Counted from the first letter of the stretch, positions 33,644 to 46,579 are shown. The stretch: 64,000 bases of DNA from Diospyros lotus (GCF_014633365.1 NC_068344.1:6461327-6525326), one strand, 5' to 3'. The notes: generated by a model from the sequence alone, not told the origin. Numbers and translations: made by a program.

Positions 33644-33648
33644 AAATC

Positions 33649-34982
33649 TGATCGGTGCTGTCGAACACCGATAGATTAGATGAATAATGATTCGGATTTG
33701 TAGCAAGGGCGCAACCCAAAGTCGTCTCCCAACGAACCTCAAACAAATCTGTCAAAACAAGACTAAACGGGGGGGGGTTGTTTTTTGATGAAAAACAGGA
33801 AACAAAATAAACGAGAACACAGTAAACCGAGATGCAACCAGTTGAACCTTTCCTCGCTACCCAGGTATCATCATCCACCATATAAAGAACCTATTTATCT
33901 TTAATCCCCAGATCTAAAAAAATGCTTGACAATCGCCGAAGACTAAATCGAAACAAATATAAAAATCACAGAAGATCTTCTTAATCAATATACAAGTTTC
34001 AATTTCTTTTGGCACACAGATCTGAAACTGACATGAACAATCGCCCATTAAGTTTATGTTGTTTCTTGCAAACCAATACCCCAATCGGGCCTATTAGTCG
34101 AATCTGCCCAAGCATCATGCATGCATTCATACGATCGCATAAAATACATACACACTTGAGAAGAAGCAAAGAAACAAAACCATAAGATTAAAGATGAAAA
34201 CAGATATACAAAAACGTCCAGAGATTCAAACCGGATAAGGAGTATGGCATGCAACCGGTTACAAAATCCTTAGCCTTCCATCTTGACAAGAAAAGGATAA
34301 TTGGCTATTGTTCACGTGAGAAAAGAATTCTCTTCCTCCCCTAATGGCCTCTTAATGTGCTTAAATAGAGCTTAGGGAGGAAACCCTAGGTTATCGAAAC
34401 TTCACAGCTGATTTCGAATAGGATAACGTGCGTTCTGGGCTTCGACCCCTTCATAAAAATTGTAGATCAGGAAGATTATATGAATTTGGGATTTTTAATC
34501 ACTTGATTTGGATATCGAACGCCCAAGTTATGGCCTTTTAAAGATTCAGCATCTGTGTAGCTTTCCTAATTTAACCCAGCTATCTGGTCCTGACTTTAAA
34601 GCGATGTTTGGAGGCCCAAACGAACTCGGATTTGGACAAACCATACCATTCCAGAAATCCCAAGAAGTCCTATACAATATCTCTGAAGAAATAATTCACG
34701 TGCTGAGATTAGAACTTGGCCAAAAATTTGAAAGAAGCACAGAAGGTCAAATCTGCCAGCACACTTTTGCTTCTTTGTCTCCAATCTCCTTGTTTTCCTT
34801 CTTGCCATCAAAATTCCTTATGACCCAGGAAGCCCTAATCTGTCCAAAATAAAATAAAATAGTGTGAAGCCCAATTCCTATAAAATAAAATAAAACAAAA
34901 TCAAGATGAATAAAATGACACAACTAACGTGCAAAAAGACTAAATATGAGGGCTAAATAATATGAAAATATGCGCTCTATCA
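33649..34982 (-). repeat. 5' LTR of the Athila element
   Basis: 1334 bp. On the minus strand it runs TGATAGAGCGCATATTTTC...CACCGATCA. The start is typical of Athila LTRs. The ORF at 34508-34852 lies within it and is not supported as a gene. Confidence 0.85.
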
Positions 34983-34987
34983 CTCAG

Positions 34988-35276
34988 CTTTGACTTGCTG
35001 GCACACTAAACACCTCGATACAAACTCTGCTACGCTCCTCTTCATGCCATTCCACCAATATTGACATCGTAAGCCCTAATACATCTTCGTCGCCCCAGGA
35101 TGAATAGTATAGAGAGAACGATGAGCCTCTTCTAGGATCCTCTGCCTGATATCACTATCACTCGGCACACAAATCCGCCCACGGAACAATAGCAAGCCAT
35201 CGTCCCTCTAGCTGTACCCCAATGGACCAAATCTCTCCATATCAGCCATGATCCCGCCAAGCTTCACATCTTGTCG
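34988..35276 (-). pseudogene. pol: Chromovirus integrase N-terminal zinc-finger region
   Basis: Minus-strand reading gives the H2C2 finger end RCLVCQQVKAE at 34988-35020, right against the Athila LTR. Upstream lies a region corresponding to the RNase H-integrase linker ('vcvPsdsdiRqri'-like). Several substitutions create stops. It is the missing N-terminal partner of the integrase segment at 26569-27275. Confidence 0.75.
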
Positions 35277-37001
35277 CTATCGATAGCGAATCTGACCCTC
35301 TAGATCTGAATGGATACTCATGGCAGCAAAATAGAGTGTAGGATTGTCTGATGCCACAGAGATAGTAAGATCACTCATATGCTCTAGTAAGAACCACTCT
35401 TGCACCATCATAGCTGCAACTGATGCTCCACGGCGGCTCAATGCATTCGCTACCACATTGGCTTTACCTGGGTGATAGAGGATCTCGCAATCGTAATCTT
35501 TAAGCAGCTCTAACCAACGGCGTTGTCTCATATTGAGTTCCCTCTATGAAGAGAGGTACTTGAGGCTCTTGTGATCTGTGTAAATCTAGACTCTCTCACC
35601 ATAAAGATAATGCCTCCAAATATTCAAGGCAAACACTACGGCCGCTAACTCCAGATCATGTGTAGGGTAATTCTCTTCGTGCCTCTTCAATTGTCTGGAT
35701 GCATAAGCATTCACTCGGCCATCCTACATCAAAACACATCCCAACCCTGCATACGAGGCATCACTGTATACAGTAAATAACTCACCACTCCTGGGTATCG
35801 TCAATACTGGCGCCGATATCAAACGCCGCTTCAACTCATGGAAGGATCTCTCGCAAGACTCATCCCAAATAAACCTAACGCCTTTCCTTGTCAACTTCGT
35901 CATGGGTGATGCAAGCCGTGCAAAGCCTTCTATGAACCGCTGATAATACCCAGCAAGGCCAAGAAAACTCCGAATCTCTGTCACTATCATCGGTCTTGAC
36001 CAATCTATCACAGCTCTGGTTTTCTCTGGATCTACTGAGATACCCTCACCTGAGACCACGTGTCCCAAGAATACAACTTGGGTCTACCAAAACTCACATT
36101 TAAAAAACTTAGCATACAACTGCTCATCTCTGAGCTTCTGCAGAACCATGCTCAGATACGCCTCGTGTATCTCAGGGCTCGGTGAGTAAACTAGGATGTC
36201 GTGAATAAAAACTATGACAAAGGAATCCAGATATTCCTTGAACACCCTGTTCATCAGATCCATAAACACTGCCGGGGCATTGGTCAGCCCAAATGGCATG
36301 ACCACAAACTCGTAATGCCCGTAACGTGTACGAAATGCGGTCTTCGCAATATTCTCATCTCTAACCCGCACCTGATGATAACCTGACTGCAAATCTATAT
36401 TGGAAAACACTGATGCACCACGCAACTGATCCAGTAAATCATTTACACGGGGTAGGGGGAACTTATTCTTAATTGTTACCTGATTAAGTTGTCGATAATC
36501 TATACACAGTCGCATAAACCCGTCCTTCTTATGCACAAATAATACTGGAGCCCCCCAAGGCGATGTGCTCGGTCGAATAAACCCCCTCTCCAAAAGATCT
36601 TGCAACTGCACCTTGAGTTCTTTCAATTCATTAGCGGCCATACGGTAAGGAGTCTTGGAAATAGGCTGCATACCTGGCATCAGATCGACTGCAAAATCAA
36701 TCTCCTGGTGCGGTGGTAGTCCCTGCAACTCATCTGGGAACACATCTGAAAAGTCTCGCACCACAAGATAGGCAGCCAACTCCTTCTTTTCCCCAGCTAT
36801 CACGGTCACAAATGCAAGATAGGCTTCACACCCACGTCGTATAAGCCTCTCAGCGTGCATAACCGATATCATCGGCGTAGTCACCACTGGCTTCACACCT
36901 CGGTATGTCATGACTGGCTTCCCCGGGTGCTCAAATGAAATCACCTTCCGACGACAATCAACTCGAGCATAGTGCCGTGAAAGCCAATCCATACCCAACA
37001 A
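35277..37001 (-). pseudogene. pol: Chromovirus reverse transcriptase and RNase H, minus strand
   Basis: The first 305 codons (36084-37001) are open: [15 protein letters not shown] (protease end), [49 protein letters not shown] and [17 protein letters not shown]. The YVDD box reads FIHDILVYS: the first catalytic aspartate is histidine. After a stop near 36075 the frame resumes with [37 protein letters not shown] and [15 protein letters not shown]. It ends at [20 protein letters not shown]. Unlike the + strand copy, the connection region is complete. Confidence 0.9.
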
Positions 37002-37316
37002 TAAGTCAAAATCTTAGATCGCCAAAACAATGAGATCCCCTAAAAATACCTGGTCATGAATCCCTATCTCGAAATCCCTGACCATCTCACTCCCCAACAA
37101 TACTGTCTCTCCCGGTGTCGAAATAGACATATCATATGGTAAGGGGGTACACGAGATCGGGATCTTATGCAACAGATGGGGTGCTATAAAAGAGTGGGTA
37201 GAACCTGTATCAAATAAGGCACATACATCGTGGCCATGAAGAGAAAGTATACCTTGTACTGTATCACTGCCCTCAACTACCTTGGCAGCTGTCACGGCAA
37301 ACGCCTTCCCCTGCAT
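37002..37316 (-). pseudogene. Chromovirus aspartic protease, minus strand
   Basis: Retropepsin with an intact active site ALFDTGSTHSFIAP, followed by a VLLGSEMVRDFEIGIHDQVFLGDLIVL segment. A stop (about 37014-37016) separates it from LGMDWL, which continues the fold at 37001. Confidence 0.85.
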
Positions 37317-37499
37317 CTGTACTCTCTTTGTGGGCCCTGGGCGCTGTGCTGCTAGTAGGGGTAGTGGTGCTCCTGGACCCTGTGCCTTCGGTGTAAACTA
37401 TCTCTGAGCTGGTTTGGGCCCTACACTTCCAGTCCGTAGCCCTCCAATCTGTCCTGGCTAGGTACATACGTTCACTCGATGACCCCTCTGTCCACAGCG

Positions 37500-38444
37500 A
37501 AAGCAAATGATATCCTACCCTGTGGCCGGTGTAGCCGGTCTAGGCCCCTGTGGACAGTCCCTCTTCAGATGTCCTGGCTGACCACAACGATAACACACGT
37601 CCCGATGTACATCCAGGCACTGACCCTGGTGTCTCTGCCCGCACTGCCGACACTGTGGAAGCCCTGAACTCTTACTACCCGCATCCCACTTTCTTTTCTT
37701 ATTGCTGCTCCCTGCGCTCTTCATGACTGACTGGTCTGATCGAGCCTCCAATCGGTCCCTCTCCACTGCGTGGGCCCCCTGAACAGCTGTAGGAAAGTTG
37801 GGTGCCTCGATACCAACCATGGCGTGACAAATCTTTGGTCGTAACCCCCTCTGAAACTTACTAACTCTGCGAGAATCAGGGGTCACTAACTCTGGAGCAT
37901 GACAAGATAACGCCACGAACTCAGTCTCATTGAACGCCACGACAAACTGTGCCCATGTCGGGCCCCCATCACCATATCACTGTTTGGTGGTCTCCCACCA
38001 TCGCTCGGCATCTCCTCATAACAGAAAGGTCCCCAGTCGAACCCTATGGGCCTCTGCACAGCCTATAGATCACAAATGCTTCTCCACAGCCAGTAGCCAA
38101 TCCTCGGCCTCTGTCGTGTCGACGCCTCCACTAAACTCTGGTGGACGTAGGGTCATAAAATCTTTGAGCAATGCAGCACCAGAACTATCCCCTGCTCTCG
38201 GAGTACCTGAATGTGACGCCTGGGCCGTAGCGGTCCTACCATCATGACTGCGCTCCTGACGTAACTGAGATGCCGCCAGTACGTCTACGGCCCGTAGAAG
38301 ACCTGCCAATGTCTCCTGCATGTCCGGAGGCCCTGGCTGTCTCTCATCTCCTATATCTGTCGCCTATACCTCAGGAGTAGGAACAAGGTGCCCTCTACCT
38401 TGCGTCGGTGGTCTACTATGACCTCGTCCAGGACGTGCGTCCAT
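37500..38444 (-). pseudogene. gag: Chromovirus gag with zinc knuckles, minus strand
   Basis: The ATG at 38444 starts MDARPGRGHSRPPTQGRG. It then has LRPPEFSGGVDTTEAEDWLL, the DAERWWETTK region, and WAQFVVAFNETEF. The nucleocapsid has CRQCGQRHQGQC and an intact knuckle CYRCGQPGHLKRDC; a further CFRCGQRGHRVNVC lies just past a stop. At least four single-codon stops interrupt it. Confidence 0.85.
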
Positions 38445-38565
38445 GAGTCCTACATGACCAAAATTAATTAGAACGCATTTCGAAATTAAGGACACGAGCT
38501 AACACTCTAACTCTACCTAACAGCCTTGGTGTACAGTTACTTGTCCCCCAAACTGACTCAATGAC

Positions 38566-38577
38566 GCTCTGATACCA
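38566..38577 (-). other. Primer-binding site, initiator-Met tRNA type
   Basis: Minus strand TGGTATCAGAGC, a few bases inside the 5' LTR end (GGTGCTTACA). It is the same primer type as the + strand chromovirus. Confidence 0.9.
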
Positions 38578-38581
38578 ACAT

Positions 38582-40737
38582 TGTAAGCACCCCCACCTGG
38601 ATATCCCAACCACCCGGTCTATCCGAACGAAAGCGTTTACATAGAGGAAAGAGAAATAGACATAAGATAAAAATACCCTGGCATGCATACATCCGAAAAA
38701 TACAATAGCAGAAGCAAAACAATATACATGCACGCCTACAAGTACCCTGCTGGAACAACGGTCAAGGAGTATATAAAAATATACAGACACCTGTGCCAAC
38801 AAATAAAAGATACAAGGAACAACCGGGCATGGTCAAAAATGAGAGTTAGAACTGCTAACAAAATATTAGAGAAGACGGGGGCAGCTAACTGTACACCCTA
38901 CCGACACGGCTGGCTGCTAGGTGGCGCGGTCCTCGCCCTCGACTTTTGCTTTACTCTTACTTGGAATGATGGAAAGCAAGGTGAGTCGAAAGACTCAATA
39001 ATTTTATATGAAAAAGAAGGCTATAAATGAAATAGAATAGGAGATCACCCCAAATATAAACCCACATGTACACACAAGCCATGTGACGTAACAACGCAAC
39101 AGTGCCGCATAATAAAAACACATACCGGTCCTTAGGGCCCACATAAAAGACCTAGCACCCAAGTCCCCTACCAACCTGTCGCTGCCCTGAAAGGCAACAT
39201 AGATCTCCAATAAACCTGTGCGCACTGTCCCGGGTCGGTACTCTTGTCACCTATCCATGTCGATACTCCCGACACCCGAGCCATAGGCTCTCTCGGAACG
39301 GTACTCTCCTCCGAGAACTAAATACGACCAGTAGCCATGCAATGCACATAAAATGCAATGGCGTAGTGAGCATCAACGTGATACAAGGGCGCCCATACAT
39401 CCAGGCATCAGGCCATGCTCCGTCCATACAGTAAATCACACGCGATGCATATGCCCGTGCTCGATGCAGCATAACTAAACTAGAATGTTCGTGACCAAGC
39501 ATAACCAAATCATGATAAACCCAACATGCAGCCCGTACCCATGTGCATACCAAACCATGCAACAAGAATAAAACATAACCAGGCATGCTATAATCACATA
39601 ACGACAGGGCTAGTCAGCAGTGTCTGGCACCGGTTAGTAGTCAGTGACTAGAAGAGACCAGCCGACGGCCTAAGATAGACTGTACAACAGTCACACCGTC
39701 ACCGAACAGCTAATCCTTGCCCCTACTGCCCAACCGCTCTAGCCTATAAAAAATCAAAAGCTATAATAATACCCGAACAGCTAAGAACCTAGCCCCGGGT
39801 GAGTACGACATCATTCCCATAGGCAACCAACGAATAAAACCCTCGAGACCAGTTTAATAAATTAAATTTTAAAACAAGCCGTTTAAAATTCCATAATTTA
39901 TTAACAAACGAAACCAACGAAGGGAGGTCAAATAAATTGACAACGAAAGAATCAACAATGAGGGTATAAAGAACTTGCCTTTCCGAAGATAGCCTTAGGC
40001 TCGTTTTGACCAAACGCGGTAAAATTATTCAAACTGCAATATCCCAATTATTCACCAAAATTAATAAAATTGGGCTCTAAACAAAATTTCGACCGTATCG
40101 AATATTAATTACTAGCTTGCCTACATACCTGGAAAATTAAATTGCTGATTAAACTTGATTTAATCCAATTTTTAGCCCCAAATTTATCCAAATTTCCTAG
40201 CTCGCGCTCGCTGAAATTTCTCCAAAATTGGCTGCTATTCATATGCAAGAAGAACGCCCGAAATCGGGCTTAAATTAGCCAAAAAACGAGTGGAGGGAGG
40301 GGCGCACACCTGCCTCATGTGCGCACACCCGGGATTCGAACCCGCTACCTCACCCTTACCCGTCTCGCGCGCGAACTGCCCGCGCCCACGCTCACTTTCA
40401 CCCTATATAGAGCAACCATTAAATTTAAAGGAGAATTCAAACCCTTTTCCAAAATCGCGCTAGCCACGCCTAACTTTCATTAATCACATAATCACCCCCT
40501 ATAATATTTACACTAACGCCTGAAACTTCTAAAAAATCACACATTTTAATTTATTTCAATTTTTTTCTAATTCCAGAATATTCCTAAAATAATTAATCAA
40601 TTACCTTAATTTCTTATTTCCTTAAAATCACATAATTTATTTTTATTTAATAACAACAAGTTATTTTAATATTTCTTTTAAATTAATTTACCCTGATAAT
40701 AATAATTAAATTAATTTATGATTTACGGGGCATTACA
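38582..40737 (-). repeat. 5' LTR of the minus-strand chromovirus
   Basis: 2156 bp, near-identical in order to 22580-26492 but without the solo LTR and about 95 bp shorter near 40305. The TATA box, read on the minus strand, is at about 40402-40411. A tRNA B-box-like GGGTTCGAATCC (minus strand, about 40333-40344) also occurs in the other LTR. Confidence 0.9.
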
Positions 40738-40742
40738 AATAC

Positions 40743-41450
40743 ATTTAACTATAAGTTTTCAAAAAACCACCATCGAACAGATGATAGCAAGAGCTTTGAT
40801 TAAATATAAGGATATACCATGCACTAAAAGATAGAAGAAAATGAGAAGGAAGCTTATCTTTTGATGAAAAAACCAAAGAGAAGAAAAAGCACTCCAAGAG
40901 CTCAAAATCTGCCCATTTTGAGAGCTTGATTCCAACACAATTAATGAAAGAAGAAGATGATAAAGAAGATAAAGGAGGGCAGTCGAGACAGAGCAAAGAA
41001 ATGGAGAGGAAGATAAAAAGATTGCAAGAAAAGAGAAGCCTAGGGGAGAATGGGCTACACATCCATTCTCCAACCACCCCCCTCCCAAAATCCCAATTTT
41101 TCCCACAAAACACACACACCCAATTTACTCATGCCATTAATGGTCTTTTGCTTCTATTTTCCTTTTCTTTTATCTTTTCTATATTCATTCTATTTTGCAA
41201 ATGTTGGTCCCTTAGGGTATGGCCACTCAAAAAAGAGTGAATTGAGTGCTTAAAAATTTATTATTTTTCTTGACACCAATTTTAATGAATGATATTATAA
41301 AATTGTTTATCTATTTTGACAAATATATAAATATTCAATGTTTGATTAACTTATTTATTTTAACAAAAATATTTATTTATTTATTTTATTTTATTATACG
41401 TTATGATATTGCAATCAATAAGATGAACATTAAAGTAATATAAATAATAT
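40743..41450 (-). repeat. Chromovirus-type LTR fragment, right half
   Basis: Continues the fragment 21278-22579 after the AATAC duplication. It is purine-rich, then AT-rich, with no coding likeness. The right boundary, and whether the copia insertion truncated it, cannot be fixed from the sequence. Confidence 0.4.
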
Positions 41451-42472
41451 GAGATGAATATTAAAGTAATATAATGGACAAGGCGATATATAGTGGTTCG
41501 GTGTATTCCAAACACTTAATCCACTCTCCCAAAGTCTAACCACCCTTGTGGTTCCACTAGATCCAACCAATACCATTTCCCTTAGCTTACCTTGGAAACT
41601 ACAACCATACACATACATGTACACCTAGATTTAACTAGATCTAGGTAATCGATACAAACAACACAAACAGATCTAACAGTTACACAGATTGTCCATACTT
41701 GGACGCAAAAAAAATAATGGAAATCAATAATATTACAAGGCGGCAGTAAGTAAATAAAGAATCGACCATAGCCTTGATTAGAAAGAAAAAGAAAACTGTT
41801 TATAAAAATGTTCTCCAAATACGTCGAGGCTCGCTGGTGAATGTAGGAAGTTGATTTGTGAGCCTCGGATTGATTGAATATGTACTTGAGTGCGAATGAA
41901 TGTTGTTCAATGCGTTAGGGTTGCAAAAAATGTATTGTAGATATGCTTCGACAGTTTTTATACCAAGTTCGAATGCTGTTGTAACGTTTCAATTTCTGAC
42001 CATTGTGGCAAGGGTCAACCTTCTGAAAGATGTGGGCTGACCTTGGTTTGAACTAGGGTCGACTGTTGAAAGTTACAAGGTCGTCCTTAGGCAACACTAT
42101 TTTAACATATTTCTAAAATTTCAAAAATATGATTGTTGGACAACATAGGTCGACGTCTGGTAATCCTAGGGTCGACTTTTGATTTATATTTAGACAAAAT
42201 AACTTTATATAATATTTATTTACTTAAAATTAAACCTAAATCAGTAGACAATAATTTTAAACAAATATTACTATTTAATACATTTAATGTATAAAATTAT
42301 TTATAACTTGCAACAAAAATTTTAACACCGTATACCATATTACATAATATATTTGCTATAACAGAATAATTTATAGATTGATTAAAAATACTTAGGCACT
42401 AAAATTCATGTATTTATATAAAATACTCTTTTTGTTACTCATCAAAATCAAATATAACAAGTTGGCTCAACA
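41450..42472 (-). repeat. 3' LTR of the SIRE/Maximus-like copia element
   Basis: The right end is sharp: read on the minus strand the LTR begins TGTTGAGCCAACTTG at 42472, straight after a polypurine tract. A 'atatatagtggttcggt' leader-like block lies near 41490-41505. The left end is approximate because the partner LTR is outside the window. It holds several GTCGACC/GGTCAACC motifs at about 42010-42175. Confidence 0.6.
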
Positions 42473-42489
42473 TTCTCCCCCTTTTTGAT
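42473..42489 (-). other. Polypurine tract of the SIRE-like element
   Basis: Minus strand ATCAAAAAGGGGGAGAA abuts the LTR start TGTTGAGCC. This is the usual form in SIRE-type copia elements. From 42490 to 43283 there is AT-rich non-coding sequence in which I see no gene. Confidence 0.85.
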
Positions 42490-43882
42490 GACGACAAAAA
42501 CATAATTTATGGGTAAATTAATTTACTTAAAATTATTTAGAACTCCCCCTTAGATTTATAATATTAGCTCCCTCTTTCAAAAATATTACTAGCTTGATGA
42601 AAATTTTCAAAATTTTCTAAAAAATGTCTTGATAGAGAGTTTAAGCATATAATGCATGAATCAAGCAAGACAACAACAAAACCAATTAAGCAACTCAAGA
42701 CAACACAATTTGATAACCAAAAGCTTACTCATACTTACTGAATGCTCATTCTTAATATTTCTCCCCCTTTTTTTTCATAATAAAAAAATGTGAGAATAGG
42801 AATAAGGCATTCAAAAATAAATTACAGCCACAAGATAGAATGGAAAAATAAGATGCAAGACTGAATATACATGGGCATGAACTATACAAAAGTAGGTAGC
42901 AAAAAAATGTACAGCCACAAAATAACATAGAGTATGTATACAAAAATGAGCATGCGATTGTATCCAAAACATATATCAAAGAAGTCCAAAATACATGCAA
43001 TAACCTAGGCATCCCTGGGCGACGATGATATCCAAGAGGGCGTGTCATTTGGATGGTCAGGCTGACGAGGGATGTGATGGTCCATAGCCCAAAAAACATC
43101 ACTCAACATATTGCGCATCTGATCTGTCAGTCAATTCTCCATGGAGACAAAAGAGTCTTGGATCTCTTGAAGCTCGTCATGGATAGCTATGTGGTCGGCA
43201 TCTATATGGATCCAAAATTACGTGAACTCTGATCTGAGTGCGTCAAAATGTGCACGCAGCGAGACCGTGGCAGGAGGCGTAGGCTAAGGAGGGATAGGAA
43301 AGGGAGGTGGAGAAGATGGACTAGGAACATCGGAAGGTAGGGAATGATAAACTGGAGTACGAGAGGGTTCATCTTGTGGGGGTTGTGTGGTAGGATGAGA
43401 TTTGGGATGTTGGAAGACCCAAGCATTTTTAATCCATTTATAATGTATCCGATTCACAATGCCTTCATTTATTGTGCCATAGGGAGAGATAGGCATTGTG
43501 TCCTCATTGTTAAAACTAATGTTGAGGCTAAAAAAGATGTGGGTGAGAAGATGGTTGTATGGAAGAGGGGTGCCTTTGCTAGCGATAGGACCATAAATGT
43601 GATCAGCAAGAAGGATGCAAATGTTAATGGGTCCATTCATGAGTGCCCAAAGCAAACGAGCCTCAAAAGGAGTGAACTCACTATGATTCCCATGAGGGGA
43701 AAGGATAATATGAGAAAAGACATTATGAGTGAGCCGAAGATCTAGAGATTTGAGATAGGTGATAGAATATTAAGTTTCAAAAATTAATTCATGGTGACCA
43801 GTGAGATTAAAAATGACATTTATCTAAGGAACTTGATGGTATGGGATTTCGGACTCATTGATGACCAACGAAATGTGAAGGA

Positions 43883-46579
43883 TGTAACGCCCCGCTCCCA
43901 CTTACGGGTGTTACTCGTGAACAATCACCAGAATTGTCCACCTGCCCGGCCTTTGGCGAAGGGTGGATCATGTTTCAAGACGAAACGCCCTAGGTGGGAT
44001 CTAGGCTCGTCCTTCCCTTCGCTGAATCCCAGGATTCGCTAGCAGAATTGGGCTTTAGCCACACCGCATTGGCTATAAAGAAAATCTCCTTCAAGCGCCC
44101 AACCGCCATTTTTTTTTTTTTTAATTCTTTCCATCGAAGAATTTTACCGGGCTCCCAAAATCACCATCCAGACCAATCCATTGATGGATCACCAATTTTT
44201 TTTTTTTTGGAGGAAAAACTCATCATTTTCAATTTCCCAAAATTTCGGCGTTTTCTCCAAAAATGCCCGAAATTCCATTTATTTTGAAAATTCCTCCGGG
44301 GCCCAAAATCGATTAAGAAATGCCCCTTATTTCTCCCAAAATTCCAATTTTTTAAAAAAAATTGGCCTGCGGGGCCCACTGGCACGCTCGGGGCCCGCGC
44401 GGGGCCCCGCTGGCGCTGGCTGCGCGGACTGGCCGCGCATGCCGCGCGGCCGCCCGCACGTGCCCGTCGGCATGCGGGCGCGGCCGCCCGCGCTCACCCG
44501 CGCGCTGGCACGGCCGCCCGCGCGCGGCCGCCCATGCGGCCCAGCCCGCGCGCAGGCAGCAGCCTGCTGCTGCTGATTTCCAGCAGCTTCCAGCTGCTGG
44601 TTCCCTCCTTCTTTCTTCCCTTTTTTTTTTTTCTTTGGGCTATAAAACCCCAAATTTTCCAGAAATTAAATTTAAATAAATAAATTCACATTCATCTTGG
44701 TTTGCCTCTAATTCTCCATAATTAAGGCCTAATCCACCTCTTGATGAACACACAACATATCATACCAAAGGGAAGTTTTTTGCCTAGGCTTCAACATGCC
44801 ATAAGCCTCAATCTCATTCACTAAGAAAAATCAACCCTTCAAGGAATATACACTCCAAAAATACACTTTGGGCTTAAGAAACCCTTGCTTAAAGCATATA
44901 CAATTTAAGCATAAATTACACCATTTGAGAAAAATAATTAATGCCTTCATGCTCAAGCTTCTTTCTCTTGCCAAACCCTTCCATAGCATGCTTCAATACC
45001 TACAAGAGGTCAAATAAACCTCATGAGCTCCAAGAGCTCAATAAGGGTGCAATGACATAAAGTATGGAAATTAACAACATAGATGCTAATGCCATATGCA
45101 AGTGCCTAGGGTTCCAATACCTCAACCCTCAAGGTTAAAGGCTTCAACACACCCATCCCAACACACAATTTCATGGCCATGAGTCTCATACACACAAGCA
45201 TATGCAAAGCAAGCACAAAATGTTAAAATGCATACAAAAGTCATGCTAGCCACCATCCACTTGGGGCTTTCCCCTTACCTCATACTCCATGGATCTTCAA
45301 GTTTCCAACAACTTCAAGCCTCCAAAATCACTTCCTTTAATTTCCTCAAACTCCTTTAGGCTTCTTGGATTTCTTCTTCTCTTTTTTTCTTCTTCTTTCT
45401 CTCTTCTTCATTTCTTTCTCCAAATGGCCAAAGGAAACCAAGACCTCACTTCTTGCCATTTTATACTAGTTCCCTCATATTTCAAGAATGCATCCTAGCC
45501 ATTAGATTTATTTGGTGAGAATAAATCCTCACCATCCAAACTAACACAATCCATGGCATTAAGTCTTGTTTAAAGTCCACCATTGGATCTTTTCTCACTT
45601 TACAAGACAACATCTTAGCCATCCAAAGGAAGCACAATCCATGTGCTTTGCTAGGTTTTAATCCTAGCCTTTGATTTAATTTGGAGATTAAATCTCCACC
45701 TTCCAATCATTTCTCTTTTAACATCTCTCCACCATTTGGCAATCCATGCCAACTTCCAAGATTTAATGGCAACCCTTGGATCACTTTCCCATTTCAAGAA
45801 TTAATCTCATCCCTTGAAATTATCCTTTCTTTCCCATTTAAATAAATGGGACTATTTTCATAACCATCACATGAGAGACATAAATAATTTCTTTCCCATT
45901 TAAATTAATGGGACTAATTTCCAACATCACATTTGAGAGACATAAATACTTTCTTATGTATTTAAATAACTCTCATATTTTCCAAGGCATTAATGGTGAC
46001 CATTTACCATTTTCTTTTGGATTTTCTTTAATCCATATAATCATGCCTCTTATTAAATGCTTACAAGACCAATTATCATAACTTTTGCATTTATTTAATT
46101 CACCCAATTATACTTGAACCACAAAATGCCAAGTGTCACAACAAGAGACTAACCTTGGCTTCCAAGTTTAATCTCATCTCTCCAAGTGGCATTACCACAT
46201 TAATTCACAACTTAGGGAAAATATAATTATTCTCCTCAAATAATTTAATATCCACCATTTTCCCTATTTCAAAATTAAATTTCCTTTATGGAATTAAATT
46301 CCAAAATTCCCAATTACTCTTTGTGAATTTATTAATCCCATATATCTCCACATAAATACCAAATTGGGATTTTTATTCACTTACACACCTAATTCTTCAT
46401 AGGAATTATTTTTAATTTATCAAAATACCCTTTATTGGATTTCTCTATCCAAATTACCAAAATACCCTTCTCATGGGCATTCTCAATCTCAAGGATCCAT
46501 CACCTTCTCAAGGGTATTTTTGGAAGTTTACTTACTTCCTTTTTTTATTCTCTTAACACCGGTTACACCGGGTGTTACA
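43883..46579 (+). repeat. Solo Ty3/gypsy LTR in the SIRE third ORF, duplication AAGGA
   Basis: 2697 bp from TGTAACGCCCCGC to CCGGGTGTTACA, with AAGGA at 43878-43882 and 46580-46584. The third-ORF frame continues across it. The TATA box region 'ggctataaaacc' is near 44638. A very GC-rich tract precedes it. ORFs inside (for example 44181-44576 and 44362-44679) read this tract and are not genes. Confidence 0.95.
44380..44575 (+). repeat. GC-rich, CpG-dense tract upstream of the LTR TATA box
   Basis: About 195 bp dominated by 'gcggccgcccgc', 'ggcccgcgcgggg' and 'cgcgcatgccgcgcgg' words in otherwise AT-rich DNA. It lies 60-260 bp upstream of 'ggctataaaacc' and so in U3. Confidence 0.85.

Larger units (their letters stand above)
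27276..34982 (-). mobile_element. Athila-type Ty3/gypsy element, 3' part deleted
   Basis: Its order on the minus strand is 5' LTR (33649-34982), primer-binding site, gag, protease, a later solo LTR, and RT N-terminus. It inserted into the chromovirus integrase zinc finger just after CLVCQQVKAE (about 34988). The target duplication is expected to be CTCAG (34983-34987), but its partner is lost with the 3' LTR. One deletion removed the rest of Athila pol, its 3' half and LTR, and the integrase core of the host element. Confidence 0.85.
22580..40737 (-). mobile_element. Second Tekay/Del-like chromovirus, minus strand, target duplication AATAC, with nested insertions
   Basis: The LTRs at both ends run TGTAAGCACC...GTTACA or ATTACA on the + strand. 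AATAC lies at 22575-22579 and 40738-40742. On the minus strand the order is 5' LTR (38582-40737), primer site, gag, protease, RT-RNase H and integrase N-terminus. An Athila insertion follows, then integrase C-terminus with chromodomain, polypurine tract and 3' LTR (22580-26492). The two LTRs are closely similar but differ by indels. Confidence 0.9.

Noticed and set aside
43344..43745. 133-codon + strand ORF
   Set aside because: It is antisense to the SIRE third ORF, whose minus-strand reading has family likeness.
44181..44679. Ala/Arg/Pro-rich ORFs on both strands (131, 108 and 105 codons)
   Set aside because: They read a GC-rich tract inside a solo LTR. Stop codons are rare in GC-rich DNA and no domain is seen.
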